A stretch of DNA of 64,000 nt from the NCBI GenBank assembly GCA_018136815.1, contig CM030936.1:5307774-5371773 (forward strand), read 5' to 3'. Source of the DNA: Isochrysis galbana (lineage: Eukaryota; Haptophyta; Isochrysidales; Isochrysidaceae). The notes beneath the pieces were generated by a model. That model was given only the letters and a program-made list of their open reading frames with translations. It was not told the DNA's origin and did not search any database. This document shows positions 46,701 to 55,926 of the stretch, piece by piece. Positions within the stretch are counted from its first letter, which is position 1, and the number at the start of each line of letters is the position of its first letter. Made by a program: the position numbers and the translations under genes.

Positions 46701-48226
46701 ACGAGATCGAGACGGTGAAGCATCTGCTCGAATGAGGCGTCGACGCGTTCCTCTAGCGTGCTGCCTGTACCTGTCGACCAAATTCCGATGTCGTCCAGGT
46801 ACGGCATGCAAATCTCCCACGCGAGGCCTTGGAGCACCGCGTCCATGAGACGACACATGTAGGACGGGCCGGATTGGACGCCGAACGGGAGGTAGTTGAA
46901 CTCGTACTTCTGGCGGTGGGTACAGAACGCCGTGATGGGTTTGTCCTCCTCCTTGATAGGCAGACACCAGAAACCGGAGGCGAGATCGAGCAAGCAGAGA
47001 AACAAAGAATCTCGAGAGCCTTGGCCTCGAGATAAACGATCGATCGCTTCGACGGTGAGCGGTAGAGGGCTGTCCGAGATACGAAGCTTCGAGTTCGTGT
47101 CCCGATAGTCGACGCAGAAGCGAACGGATCCATCTTTCTTACCGACGAGAACAACCCGCGAAGCCCATGGCGAATTGGACTTACGAATGATGCCCGCCGC
47201 CTCCATCTCAGCGACGTGCTTGTCGACGATGGCGCGGCCCTCGTCACCCATCTTGGACGGAGCGTGTCGATGGGCTGTAGCGCCGGGGAGGAGAGGCAGC
47301 TCGACCTCCATCACGTGCGTGTGCCGAGGGTTCTTCGGGTCGAGGGCGAACGCGTCGACATGCCGTGCCAGCAGGCAGCGTACGCGCTGCTTCTGGGACG
47401 GCGACAATTGCTTGTCGGGGTCAATGGTGATAGCGTCGAGGAGCGCGCGCTGTGCCTCGGTGAGCGAGGACTCGGGGTCGTCTCCATCACCGGCGGCTGT
47501 CGACCGCGCTTCGTGCAACTTGTACTCGATGTGAGCTGACGCCACCGGCGAGTACGCAGGAAGAGTTACCGGACGTGGCGCCAGGTTCCAGACGGTGACC
47601 AACACCTCCCCCTCCGGGGTGGGGGTTTCGACGCTGGTGGCGACCATCGGAGGAGAATCGAGGCCGTCACGGGGCGGTAGACGGTCGACGAGAATGGCGG
47701 AGTCGGGGTAGTTCTCGATGACCTCTAGAGGTAGGCGAACAGAGAACGTACCCTTCGATCGCGCGGGGATGGTGATGGGCTGCCTGGTGTACAGAGCAAA
47801 CTCTTTCAACGAGGCAGCCGACGGGGATCCCTTTGCGAAAAGCGGCTCGACATCGACAGCGGCGAACGAGGGAGAAGGAGACGAAGGAGGACTGCGAGTG
47901 AAGTCGAAACGAGGGGGCGGCTCGAGCTCGGGATCGAGGGGCGGCAAGGGAATCGACGTCGGCATCGCCGGCGGCGATTCGCCGTGAGCCTGACAGGAGG
48001 AAACGTTGTCCGAGATAGGAACGAGCAACGACTCCTCTGCCCGTGGTGAGTCGGCGGAGATCACGGCGACAAGCGGTGCAGAGGAGAGACGAGGACGAGT
48101 GGAGACGAGGGACGGAACGCGACGATCGTCAACCATAAGGGTCAAGCGGCCATCACGCCCAGCTTCCGGCGACAGTTCGATGCAAGCGGCGTATGCTTCC
48201 AGGAAATCGTTTCCCAGGAGAAGCAT
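43757..48226 (-). CDS. pol: Ty3/gypsy (chromovirus) polyprotein: protease end, RT, RNase H, integrase, chromodomain
   Basis: 1489 codons in one frame. The first residues (LLLGNDFLEAY) are the end of a retropepsin-type protease; the active-site half is missing, since a stop lies a little upstream in frame. Reverse transcriptase spans about 310-500 with YLDD at 476-479, and RNase H about 635-760 (TDAAS, then TEVELLAAL). The integrase has its zinc finger (H-x3-H ... CHEC, about 926-963) and catalytic residues (FCDVV, RSDSGSN, then E at about 1089). A chromodomain follows at about 1280-1325 (EYLVDSLLDRKGRGDSRQYL...WEPLAELL), which defines the chromovirus branch and usually steers insertion to modified chromatin. 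gag is absent between the 5' LTR/leader and pol, so the copy cannot move alone, although pol itself is open. Confidence 0.93.
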   Translation of the reverse strand: MLLLGNDFLEAYAACIELSPEAGRDGRLTLMVDDRRVPSLVSTRPRLSSAPLVAVISADSPRAEESLLVPISDNVSSCQAHGESPPAMPTSIPLPPLDPELEPPPRFDFTRSPPSSPSPSFAAVDVEPLFAKGSPSAASLKEFALYTRQPITIPARSKGTFSVRLPLEVIENYPDSAILVDRLPPRDGLDSPPMVATSVETPTPEGEVLVTVWNLAPRPVTLPAYSPVASAHIEYKLHEARSTAAGDGDDPESSLTEAQRALLDAITIDPDKQLSPSQKQRVRCLLARHVDAFALDPKNPRHTHVMEVELPLLPGATAHRHAPSKMGDEGRAIVDKHVAEMEAAGIIRKSNSPWASRVVLVGKKDGSVRFCVDYRDTNSKLRISDSPLPLTVEAIDRLSRGQGSRDSLFLCLLDLASGFWCLPIKEEDKPITAFCTHRQKYEFNYLPFGVQSGPSYMCRLMDAVLQGLAWEICMPYLDDIGIWSTGTGSTLEERVDASFEQMLHRLDLVLERLRWAGLSCKASKCILFAIKGEYLGHVVSRRGLEMDPKKVEAVRSIDPRHINSLEKVRSFLGLCSYYRRFIKGFAHVAAPLTDLTRTGVDVATVSQSPECQTAIRRLIDLITSAPVLAAPRHDKEFIVKTDAASTLGIGGVLSQIDDHGHEHVVAYYGRRLTAAERHWTTTEVELLAALESIRTWRPYLWGRHFRLVIDHQALRWLHTMKDTVQGGPASRLMRWALKLSEYRFTVEHKPGANHKDADGVSRLVAADDGTSETSAPKQGGGQLLAAVVPSSRSTTASDGQSPAVVASRSRTTTASSLQADERSSRLSSTTRDSINLSYLDVGTPNAEALKEAQAEDPDCHDLIRFLSASPHKPDLDHRRLRWLSRESSRCLLRSGLLYRRVPTRDGEKLCLYVPKTMRRAYLEAFHDHLCHLGDNRMARLLRDRYFWPGMNADVCEHVRQCHECTLAKPPFRHLADPKGPQVGAYPFDIVFCDVVSMAPTHDFIKGSRGFDKLLVFVDSLTRWIEAAPHNGDPSSADALHAFMSYVVSRHGVPRQLRSDSGSNLASQLTSIILERTGTDLRPSTPHHHESVGLVERAQQTLINMARATDEGGGHWVDHLPFFLMSMRASANRITRMSPAALLYGRELRLPAQLSDPPDTGPPPELPQEIRSYACKMHCRLKAAWAAAYDATLESQADALADTLRTHSLPIQFAPGDRVVRKIPGHRNKLLYHYSGPYRIAEALGAGRYRLRDQENRLLSGEVHVTNLRPYYTLTDEDPVQRDEYLVDSLLDRKGRGDSRQYLVKWRGYAKAAATWEPLAELLRRCESLVTAYDDAHPFPPLRKPQMRKRAAESQSQTVSAPPTSHAIEAPVGSETTGLDHQAPRRSPRLAPSSHSGPIAHVSQLPVSARPSVANPAGPMMRPQHAVFVLGQWWYSSGSSRGSPWFGSHAFAQAALASPTFVRCRSEALARLSPSDRTLVSLLDTPSAFF

Positions 48227-48606
48227 CCAGGATTTGACTGGCGACAGCAGACGGATCGGCAGCGACGGGGCTCAAGGCAAGAACTAGCGTTGAGCGCTCG
48301 TAATCGAGAGCATTGAACGAATGATTCGAGGACGACGAGAGCGACGAAGGAGGTAGCGAACGAACGGCGAGGGAGAACGGAACTCCCGGAGTCGAATCGT
48401 CCCCACCACATATGAGCAGATGGGGGTGACTCCGAATCGATTGAACGACTGAAACGAAAACGCGAACTTCGGGAACGACGGCATCGCAACCTAGGGTAGC
48501 ATCCCCAGGTTGGAAAGACGACAAGAAGGCTTTGCTCAGCCGTCCGAGGGACGGCGAGCTCGTAGATCGGAGAGGCGAAACGTTAGAGGTACGAAATGAA
48601 ACGCGA

Positions 48607-49282
48607 GAACGAGCGGCGAAAGGCGAGGGTGAGTGTGAGGAGGGCTGTGGTGGCAGGGGCTGGCGAGGTGAGGAGGGATTGTAAGGTCTGAGTGTTACGA
48701 GAGCGAGAGCGACGAGAGCGAGAGCGACGACGGATGACGACTGACGACAGGACGACGGACAACGACACCCAGGAAAACACCCCGACTCTCGCCCCACGAC
48801 TTTCTCACATAACTCGACTGAAATCAAACCCAAACACTCCGATCAGACAACAACGGACGACGATCAAAGGGCGATCTGTCGGCGATCTTGTCTGGAACGG
48901 GAATCGCACCATAACGGAATCGAGGGGCAATCTTGCTACGCAGGATTCCAAGAGACCTACCAAATAAGACGAAAGGAGTGCGATGTGCCTAAGGGGGAGA
49001 TGCGAAGAGGTCGCAAATTAAACCTGATTGCCCCCAGAAGCAGATAAAGAACCGCAGGGGAGATAGCAAATTAAACCTATTTGCGAGGCGCCTGGGAGGA
49101 AGAAAGGTGGGGAAACTTCCCTTCTCTTTCGAGAGGAAGAGAGAGGGCGCTCCACAACCCACGATCCCATGCATCCAAGCGAAGCTTTTGACCGAGAACG
49201 AGAACGAGAGAATTATAACGATAAATACCGAACGACGAAGAGAAGAGCGAAGCCTAACGAGTGTCGATTCGCGAATGCGACA
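48607..49282 (-). mobile_element. Gypsy LTR plus leader, 5' copy
   Basis: Near-identical partner of 42105-42780. It begins TGTCGCATTCGCGAATCGAC at 49282 reading leftward. The repeat ends at 48607, where this copy jumps directly into protease-region sequence, while the other copy continues into a gag start. A deletion has therefore removed gag here. The expected short target duplication is not visible at the outer ends, which fits a rearranged or tandem element. Confidence 0.8.
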
Positions 49283-49698
49283 GTGTACCTAGCACATATC
49301 CGGTGCCCTTTGGACCCCAGACCCCCCACGGTAGCGGTAGCCCCGTAGCCCGTATGAGGAAATCAAAGCCACAGCTTACAGCTTGGATTGTAACGAGATG
49401 AACGAGATGTAACGAGATGGCCTGATGGCCCGACGACGAGATGAACGAGATGGCCGAGATGGCCCGACGAGATGAACGAGATGGCCCGAGGGCCCGACGA
49501 GATGAACGAGATTTTCGCGTAACGGAACTGGACGAAGAATTTCCCCTCTAAGCTTGGTCTTAATGCGGTGAAACCGATTTCGAGACAAGCGGGAAACCGG
49601 GGCAGAAGGAACTGGCAAGGAAGCCGGCAGGAAGGCAGAGGAAGTGTCTTGGCAAGGCGACGGAGGCAGGATTTTAACCTTAGGCCTTAGGCGGGGCA
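49283..49698. other. Spacer with GATGAACGAGATGGCC repeats
   Basis: Between about 49390 and 49515 the words CGAGATGAACGAGATGGCC and GGCCCGACGA alternate four or five times, a short degenerate minisatellite. No gene is supported. Confidence 0.5.
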
Positions 49699-50200
49699 CA
49701 ACTAAGTTTATACTTGGTTGACCCATGGGGGGGCACGAGGCACGAGCCCCCCCCTCTCTCCTCTCTCCACTCCTCCTCTGCCATGGGGGAGGAACCACCC
49801 ATCCTCCTGGCACGCCTGATGGCTTGCCAGGAGGCCACTGCCCTAATGACCCACTCCCTTCCCCACGGGCTCGCCCTATTCGCCCATCCTGGCCCCTCGT
49901 GACCAGCCCATCGCTCCAACCCCCCCTCCCCCCCTGGTCGACAGGCAGACAGGTGCAGATTGGGGGCCCCAGAGGCTCGGGAGCGCCAGCGAGGGAGAGG
50001 CAGGGGAGGCCAGGGCCCAGCCCCAGCCTCCTCTGCTCCTCTGCCCCCTGAGCTGGCCTCCAGGAGCCTCCAGGGGCCGCCAGAGGGCAGCTGGAGGCCT
50101 GCCGCATGCGCGCCATCGCGCGTGCCTGCATGAGAGGGGAGACAGAGCGCGGAGAAGGGGGTGGGCGGAGCGAGGGCTCCGCTCACCGGAAAATATGTAA
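49699..50200 (+). mobile_element. Element A relative with 9-bp head hairpin
   Basis: The hairpin CAACTAAGT-TTAT-ACTTGGTTG (49699-49720, one G-T pair) is followed by ACCC and ATG 49725, which opens a 108-codon frame (MGGHEARAPPSLLSPLLLCH...). The G7...C8 second hairpin, the body (CCATGGGGGAGGAACCACCC...) and the GCCCAGCCCCAGCCTCC block link it both to 59048-59293 and to element A. The 3' third and the tail are not recognisable. Confidence 0.65.
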
Positions 50201-51249
50201 GTCCCGCACCTGTTTACAGGATAAGTCGGGACTGAGGCCGCCGCCCACTCGGAGACACAGGAGGAAGGGGGGGAATGATCACCGGGGGGAGGCGCGGGCC
50301 ACCGGACCATATCTAAGCCCTTCACCCCTATCCCCCTAGTAGTGCACGGGGGGAGTCGCCTTATGGCGGGGGGAGAAGGGCCGGGGGAGTGGGGGTGTAG
50401 AAAGTTTTCCTACGTGAGTAGAAAGTAGAGGGTCCACGGCCGCGTGTGCGGTGAGACTGTTAAAAGGTTTATTATTAACCTTAGGCGGGGCAGGAATTTT
50501 AACGGTAGACGGAGTGCAGAATTTTAACAGTAGGAAGGCAGGATTTCTAACGGTAGAACGGTAGACGGAGTGCGGAATTTAACGGTAGAAGAAGAGCGTG
50601 GAATTTTAACGGTAGAAGAAGAGCGGAGAGGAGAAGGAGCGGGGCTCGAACTACAGAGCGCTCCGTCTCCGTCCGGACTCGAAGCAAAAGGTTGGTGGAG
50701 GCGGTGGGTTGAGAACCACTATGCCACGCGAGAGTTTACGTAGCCATAGGGCCAATGGAAAGGGCTGAGAACCACCCTATATTCTCTGGGTTTTTTTCTC
50801 TTCTTTTTCACTTTTCTTCTTCTTTCTTCCTCTGTTCTTTTTACTTTTTACTGTATTTCTTTTTACTGTTATTTCTTTTTGCCTCTGAGACATCGCGAAT
50901 GCGACACCGTAGCTTTGTTGTATTCAGGCCTCCTGGCATGAATATTTCGGCATGAGCACGTGCCTTCTTCGTTATATATCGTCTTCTATGTTCGTCGTGG
51001 TCACGCAAGGCGTGCAGATTCGGATTCTCCCTGGCCGCCACAACCCGTTGCTTTTCATACGTGTAGCCGACACGAGCGAGAAGGAGAGATCGTGATTTCA
51101 ATCAGATATCGACCCTGCCCCAAATCGAGTGAATGGAGTAAGACCACGTGTGTGTCATACGTGTGAAGTGTCAAGTTGAGTCAAGTAACCTCCAGGTGAC
51201 AACGGAAGGTGCTACCAGGGATGGGGGTAAATGAACGCTTTTGGTCTCA
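50201..51249. other. Spacer with an LTR relic and AACGGTAGA repeats
   Basis: TTTAACGGTAGA-type words repeat at about 50500-50620. ATCGCGAATGCGACA ending at 50906 is again the terminal word of the gypsy LTR, so a decayed LTR probably lies to its left. A decayed repeat shared with 29010-29145 follows at 50910-51040. No gene is supported. Confidence 0.45.
50643..50726 (-). promoter_or_regulatory. tRNA-like Pol III A and B boxes, possible SINE
   Basis: On the minus strand TGGCATAGTGG (50726-50716) is a perfect A-box match. AGTTCGAGCCCC (about 50652-50641) resembles a B box 64 nt downstream. The flanks do not pair into a tRNA acceptor or T stem, so a working tRNA gene is unlikely. A tRNA-derived SINE head is the better reading. 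Confidence 0.35.
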
Positions 51250-51319
51250 TTCCAGGGGAGGAGTGGAGAGAGGGGGGGGCTCGTGCCCCCCCATGGGCGA
51301 ACTAAGTATAAACTTAGTT
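51250..51319 (-). mobile_element. Head fragment of the 49699-type element
   Basis: Reading leftward, AACTAAGT-TTAT-ACTTAGTT (51319-51300, a perfect stem) is followed by CGCCCATGGGGGGGCACGAG and a C7 block, as at 49699 and 59293. Only about 70 bp of the element remains. Confidence 0.65.
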
Positions 51320-51782
51320 GCCGGTTGAAATGGGAAATGGGGCCGTTTTAAGAAGCATAAATCTCGATGTGTGCATAGGGTAATCATACAGGCTGTAATC
51401 GTGTACAGTGTGCTGCAGCGCAGTACGCTGCCCGACTGCAGCTATTGCCATCATCACTTTCATTGCGCAACGACATAAGTAGAACTCACGACTCGACACG
51501 GGACGTCGTGGAAGGATTGCGGGGCGGCACCCACGTGTCCAACCGCCCGCTCCGGAGAGGTCCAATGCGACAAGGAGCTCAGAGGCGAGTAGAAGAAGGT
51601 GAAAGTGCGCCTGTCGACGTTGCGCCCAATCGAACGAGACGTCAAAAGAGCGCACCATTCACCCATGCGTGAGAGTAGACATGCCCGAAGAAGTGAAGTA
51701 TGGGATGTTCCTAGCACCCCGGACGTCTAGAAGAGAAAGAAACTGAAAGACTTCAAAGTTCTTTGGTGGTAAGCCCTGTCAC

Positions 51783-52725
51783 TCATCCTGTAAGCGCGCC
51801 CTCGTCACGAAGATATTCGCCAACATCGGCTTGGTGCAAGGCTACAATGGCTTGCGGGTCGAGTTTCCGGCACTCCGCAGTTGATTTTGCGGTCACACCG
51901 AACCCCAGTGGCACATCCGCCATAGATAGAATCACTACACCTTGATTTTGAGGAGTATCCTCGGTAATGCGACCAAGACCCGCCTTCAGGACATGGTTGC
52001 CGTACAAAAAGGACTGCTCCGCCGACGGCTTCACCCAAACCTTAGCAAGCAAGGGCCACAGGAGTCTGGGTCAGAAAGCACGGGCTCAGGCTCAAAGTCC
52101 CTGGCCGCCGCGCGAACCCAGTAGTGCAAAGCGGCCCGTTATAGCGAGAAACCGCGAGGCACGACGCACTTTGCACCCTCATCTGGTACATAGCCATCCA
52201 TAGGTTTCTACCTACCTTGTAAGGTGCGTGCTGTGCAATATAGTCAAGACATGTCACGTGCAGCCGGAATTGCTTCGTCTTTGTGAATTTGCCGAACGAC
52301 ACTCCCATCCCCACCAGCTTATCTCTGGGCAAAGCTGCCGCCGATCTCATCTGAGACGAACCGCCGCGGGGTGCAAGTGACAGTTGAGCAAGCGCCGCAG
52401 AGGCTATGCAGGGCAGACTGTCATAGCGCCGCTTGCCTGCTGCTCACTGACGTAGAAGACGCGGTCGCGATGCAGACGGAAGCAATGTGGACCATTGGGT
52501 GGTTCCAGTAGGTCCTTAATCCCACGGCCGATGTACTTGGAGAGCTTCTCGAAGAAGATCTTCCTGTAAGCGTGATGGCGGCATATTCAGTCGGTCGCTC
52601 AGGGGATGCATCCTCCCTTCACCCTAGTGCGCTGCGGCAGGGGCGCGAGGTGTCGAATTGTGGGTCGAAACTGCAGTACACGGTGCGGCTACTCACAGCT
52701 CCTCCTCAGTGAGCGGCCTCGGCAT
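51783..52725 (-). CDS. NIP7: 60S ribosome biogenesis factor NIP7
   Basis: Four exons: 52725-52697, 52563-52437, 52350-52216 and 52040-51783, giving 182 aa (human NIP7 is 180). The match covers the full length: [10 protein letters not shown] start, [41 protein letters not shown], and the PUA domain with [53 protein letters not shown] and [12 protein letters not shown]. Intron 2 uses a GC donor (CAG|GCAAGC ... CTCAG|ATG); the alternative GT sites nearby do not keep the frame. Nip7 binds pre-60S particles in the nucleolus and works in 27S pre-rRNA processing. It is the third 60S factor in the window, with DBP3 and NSA2, but it stands alone, between an element head and a full element A. Confidence 0.96.
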
Positions 52726-52999
52726 CCTGCACCGGAGAGCGGACGGCGAGTCCGGCGGGCCGAGAGCGGAGGCGCAGGCGATGGAGACGTCGCCGGCCGC
52801 AGTCGCTTCACGCCTTCCTCCTTTTCCTCCCTCTCTGTGAAGTGTCAAGAGTGGCGAGTATAAGTAGTGAGTAGATAAGAGAGTACTGAGTAGCCGAGTA
52901 GAGAGCATAGTACACTCGAGTACACCACATATCCTATTTTACTTCTCTCGGTAACCCTCTCCCTTCTCCCCTTCTCCGTCTTCCCTCACTCCTTCACAA

Positions 53000-54291
53000 T
53001 AATAATCACAATAATAATAATCTATCTGAGCATTAGTACCACTACTCTCACTAGCCCGGCACTAACACGACAGCCCTAAGCGCACCTGCCCGTGAGAGGG
53101 TGCAACTCGAGGTTCCTTTTTTTTGTCACGCCCCTCCCGGCTTTTTAGGTATATAATTTCTACTGACCCCTAACTTCGCCCCTAACTCGGGGGTTGACCG
53201 CGCTACGGGCGGAGGTACGGTTCGGGGGACGGGCGGAGGTGAAGAGTTTCTCGGAGCCAGTCGACCCCATACTAACTTTAAACAACACGGGTCGCACTCA
53301 ACGTCTTAACAATTCCTCCAACGACGTTTGTACTGTAATAAGGGGGTCCTTTAAGTAGAACTTATACCGTCCACATGGGGGGCACTTGCGAAAAAAACAA
53401 CCAAACCTGAGGTTGCACCCTCTTACACCTTGGCGCGTGCTGTGTTGTCACAGATACATACTCCTATGCACTATGCACCCTTCCACATCTCCCCCCTCGC
53501 AGGCCCCCGGCTCCCATTCTAACTCCCCACAAGTTAAAATGAGGGAAAACCCATTGAGATTGAGGCGGACCGAACGACGCCGGCCGACTCTCCGGGAAAA
53601 AGCACCGGGGGGGGGGGGGGGAGGAACCTCTCGTCACAAAAGGAGAACGGCCCTTACAGCTCGCGCCGCGAGCGGTCCTCGAAGAAATAAATGACTGCGC
53701 CCCCCGATACCTGCCACAGGGACGTCTTGAGCCACTCCCTTCTTCTCGCCTCTCCTGTCGCCAGCCGCCCCCCTTCGCCCGTTTGCTAACGCAAACGGGG
53801 CTCGTTTCTCACCACACTCCATCGGGGAGGGTGCAAATCCCCCCCTCTCCCTCGTTCCATTCTCTTCCGCCCCGGTCCCCGCGGCGCGTCGCCATGCGGC
53901 GCGCCATGACCTGCTCTCAGAGGTCCTTCAGGGGCGCCCAGAGGGCCAGCAAGGGCAGCTCAGGGGGCAGTGGAGGCTGGGGCTCAGCCCCTGGCCCCCC
54001 CTGCCTCTCCCTCGCTCGCCTCGCTGGCCTTGGGTGCCGCCCTGAGGCCCCTGTCTGCCTGGCGACCAGGGATGGGGGGGGGAGTTAGTACGAGAGCAGG
54101 CCCATGCGGGTCTGGGAGTGCGGCTCGCGGCCCGCGCCCACTAGGGGTCTGGGCTGAATTGATGAGTGCCCTGCCCTTGCCAGAGGGCAGGGGCTGGGGT
54201 TGAATGTATGGGCCCACCCCGGGGGGTGTCCGCGATGGAGAGAGGGGGGCGCGAGGCCCCCATTGACCCCCACTTATAAAAGTAGGTTCTC
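53000..54291 (-). mobile_element. Element A, full-length, copy 3, carrying a nested MITE
   Basis: The 18-bp repeat TCCCTCACTCCTTCACAA flanks it at 52982-52999 and 54292-54309. In element sense (leftward) the hairpin CCTACTT-TTAT-AAGTGGG (54286-54269) and ATG 54263 start it, and an AATAATAATAATC-type tail ends it near 53000. Removing the 329-bp MITE and its TA leaves about 961 bp, the size of the other copies. It was inserted into pyrimidine-rich sequence (CTCCCTCACTCC...). Confidence 0.92.
53095..53423. mobile_element. TA-flanked MITE with AGAGGGTGCAAC ends
   Basis: Terminal inverted repeats of about 20 bp (AGAGGGTGCAACTCGAGGTT against AGAGGGTGCAACCTCAGGTT) bound 329 bp with no coding capacity. 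Comparison with copy 2 of element A (CCCGTACACCTTGG at 27850) shows the uninterrupted site, so the insertion is precise, next to TA (TG on the mutated left side). The right end is shared with a fragment at 58569-58674. Confidence 0.85.
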
Positions 54292-54309
54292 TCCCTCACT
54301 CCTTCACAA

Positions 54310-55133
54310 CTTCAGTCTTTGAGCTCTTCGCTCCTTTAGTTCTCTCCCTCTCTCTCCTCGCCTCTCGCCTCGTCCTCCTATGTCTATGTGCTCGTATCTC
54401 GTATCGGCGCATCGGCATCGGCCCTGAATACTGAATGTTCTTTTTTTTTTGGCTGTCTCCCACACCTACTTTACTGTGCTAGCTTGATGTCAAGGAGAGA
54501 GAGCGAGAGATCTAAGGACGAAATGATTAAAGTAAAGGTGACCGGGGGCTCAACGCACCAAAAAAAACGCTTCTCTGTGCGCCGCCCCGATGGAAATGGA
54601 GGTCGGAGGTGCGCGCCGCCACGCGCAGCTGGATGCGGCCTGGAGAGAGCTCTCATTTACACCGAGGATGAGCTCCTCGGTCCAACTAGGTGCCAGGTGA
54701 GAAGCTATGCCTTGTTGAAGCTGGCTGCTGGCTGCCCACACCCACGTCCATCGGGTGTCGCATCCGCGATCAACTTCTGTCCTTGCGTCTTTGTGCTCAA
54801 TCGATCTTGTTTGCCGCGGAGTTTTACTGGTAACTTGTAGAACTCGTCACTCGTAACTCGCCCTTCGCTCCTTGCCGTCGCGCCCTTTGTGGCCTGTCTC
54901 GCTCCTGTTTCGCTCCTTCGCACCTTGGGCCTTGCTCTGCCTTTGGTCCCTCCTTGCTGTCGTTCCCCCACTCGATCCGTCCGCGAGTGCGAGCCATACC
55001 AAATCTGAGAGCCCCATTGCCCACCTTGAGACCAAATGCACACCCAGTAAGAAGTCACCACGGCCGCGATCGCTCCGGAGATCCATCATTTTCTACTGTG
55101 AGACATTTTCGCACAGACCCTAAGTAGTTTATC
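54310..55133 (+). other. Candidate short or broken gene (54487-54699) and LTR-like sequence
   Basis: ATG 54487 opens MSRRESERSKDEMIKVKVTG..., about 71 codons, ending in a possible donor (TGCCAG|GTGAGA at 54700). No domain is recognised and no second exon was found; a PB1-like beta start is conceivable but weak. From about 54830 the sequence (ACTCGTCACTCGTAACTCGC...) resembles the CGAGTAACGAG repeats of the LTR relic near 9600, so the gene, if real, may be cut by an insertion. Confidence 0.3.
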
Positions 55134-55760
55134 TCAACATCGCTAGTGCTGGACATGTATAATAGTATCGTACATATTTTTGTGTCACGCACCAACTCGA
55201 GCGGGATGCAGCATCCTCTTGCCAAACGAGTGGGTTGGATAGCTACCCTCATGATCCCCACGATCTTCCGCGATTGAACGCTTTTCCATGTGTAGGCTGA
55301 TGGTGATTGAACGCTTTTCCATGCGGTGGGGGTGATGGCGATTGAACGCGTTCCACGTGTAGGCTGATGGTGATTGAACGCGTTCCACGTGTAGGCTGAT
55401 GGTGATTGAACGCTTTTCTATGCTGTGGGTGATGGTGATTGAACGCGTTCCACGTGTAGGCTGATGGTGATTGAACGCTTTTCCATGCGGTGGGTGATGG
55501 TGATTGAGCGCTTCTCGCCTGGGGGTGAGTATGTAGTTGACGGGTGTTCATTGTCGCGCGCCTTGAGTTGGGTGTGTTCGCGGCACAGCCGCGAGGTGTT
55601 GAGCGCCGCGTGTACGCGGCGCGAGGAAAATTGTCAGTGTTTTTCACAGTGTTCACTTTGGGGGTCAAGGGAGTAGTAGGTAGTTGACTATGTTCAAACG
55701 GTCAAAAAGTTTGAGTTGCGTTCGCGTTCGACTATTTTTTGTACCACCTACTTGTAAGGC
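55134..55760 (-). mobile_element. LTR-like element end with minisatellite leader and truncated first protein
   Basis: Reading leftward: a ~230-bp segment (55760-55530) also found at 30555-30745, then the GATTGAACGC minisatellite (55515-55272) and TATA-like words shared with 99-440, then ATG 55155 with MSSTSDVEINY. The order matches an LTR or promoter, a leader and a gag start. The protein stops after 33 codons. No polymerase is seen. Confidence 0.55.
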
Positions 55761-55926
55761 GGGGGCGCGGCTGGCAGCAGCATAAGTGGGGGTGGGGGGG
55801 GAGAGAGAGAAGAGAGTGGGAAAGAATTCTATGTTCAATCACGTGTGGAATGACGCGGGGGCGGACAGACAATCGGATACAATACGTGGGGGAGGGGGGA
55901 GGGCAGGGGGAAGGGGGTGGGGGGGC

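Noticed and set aside
43757-48226. An intact, active retrotransposon
   Set aside because: pol is open, but gag and the protease active-site half are missing between the leader and pol.
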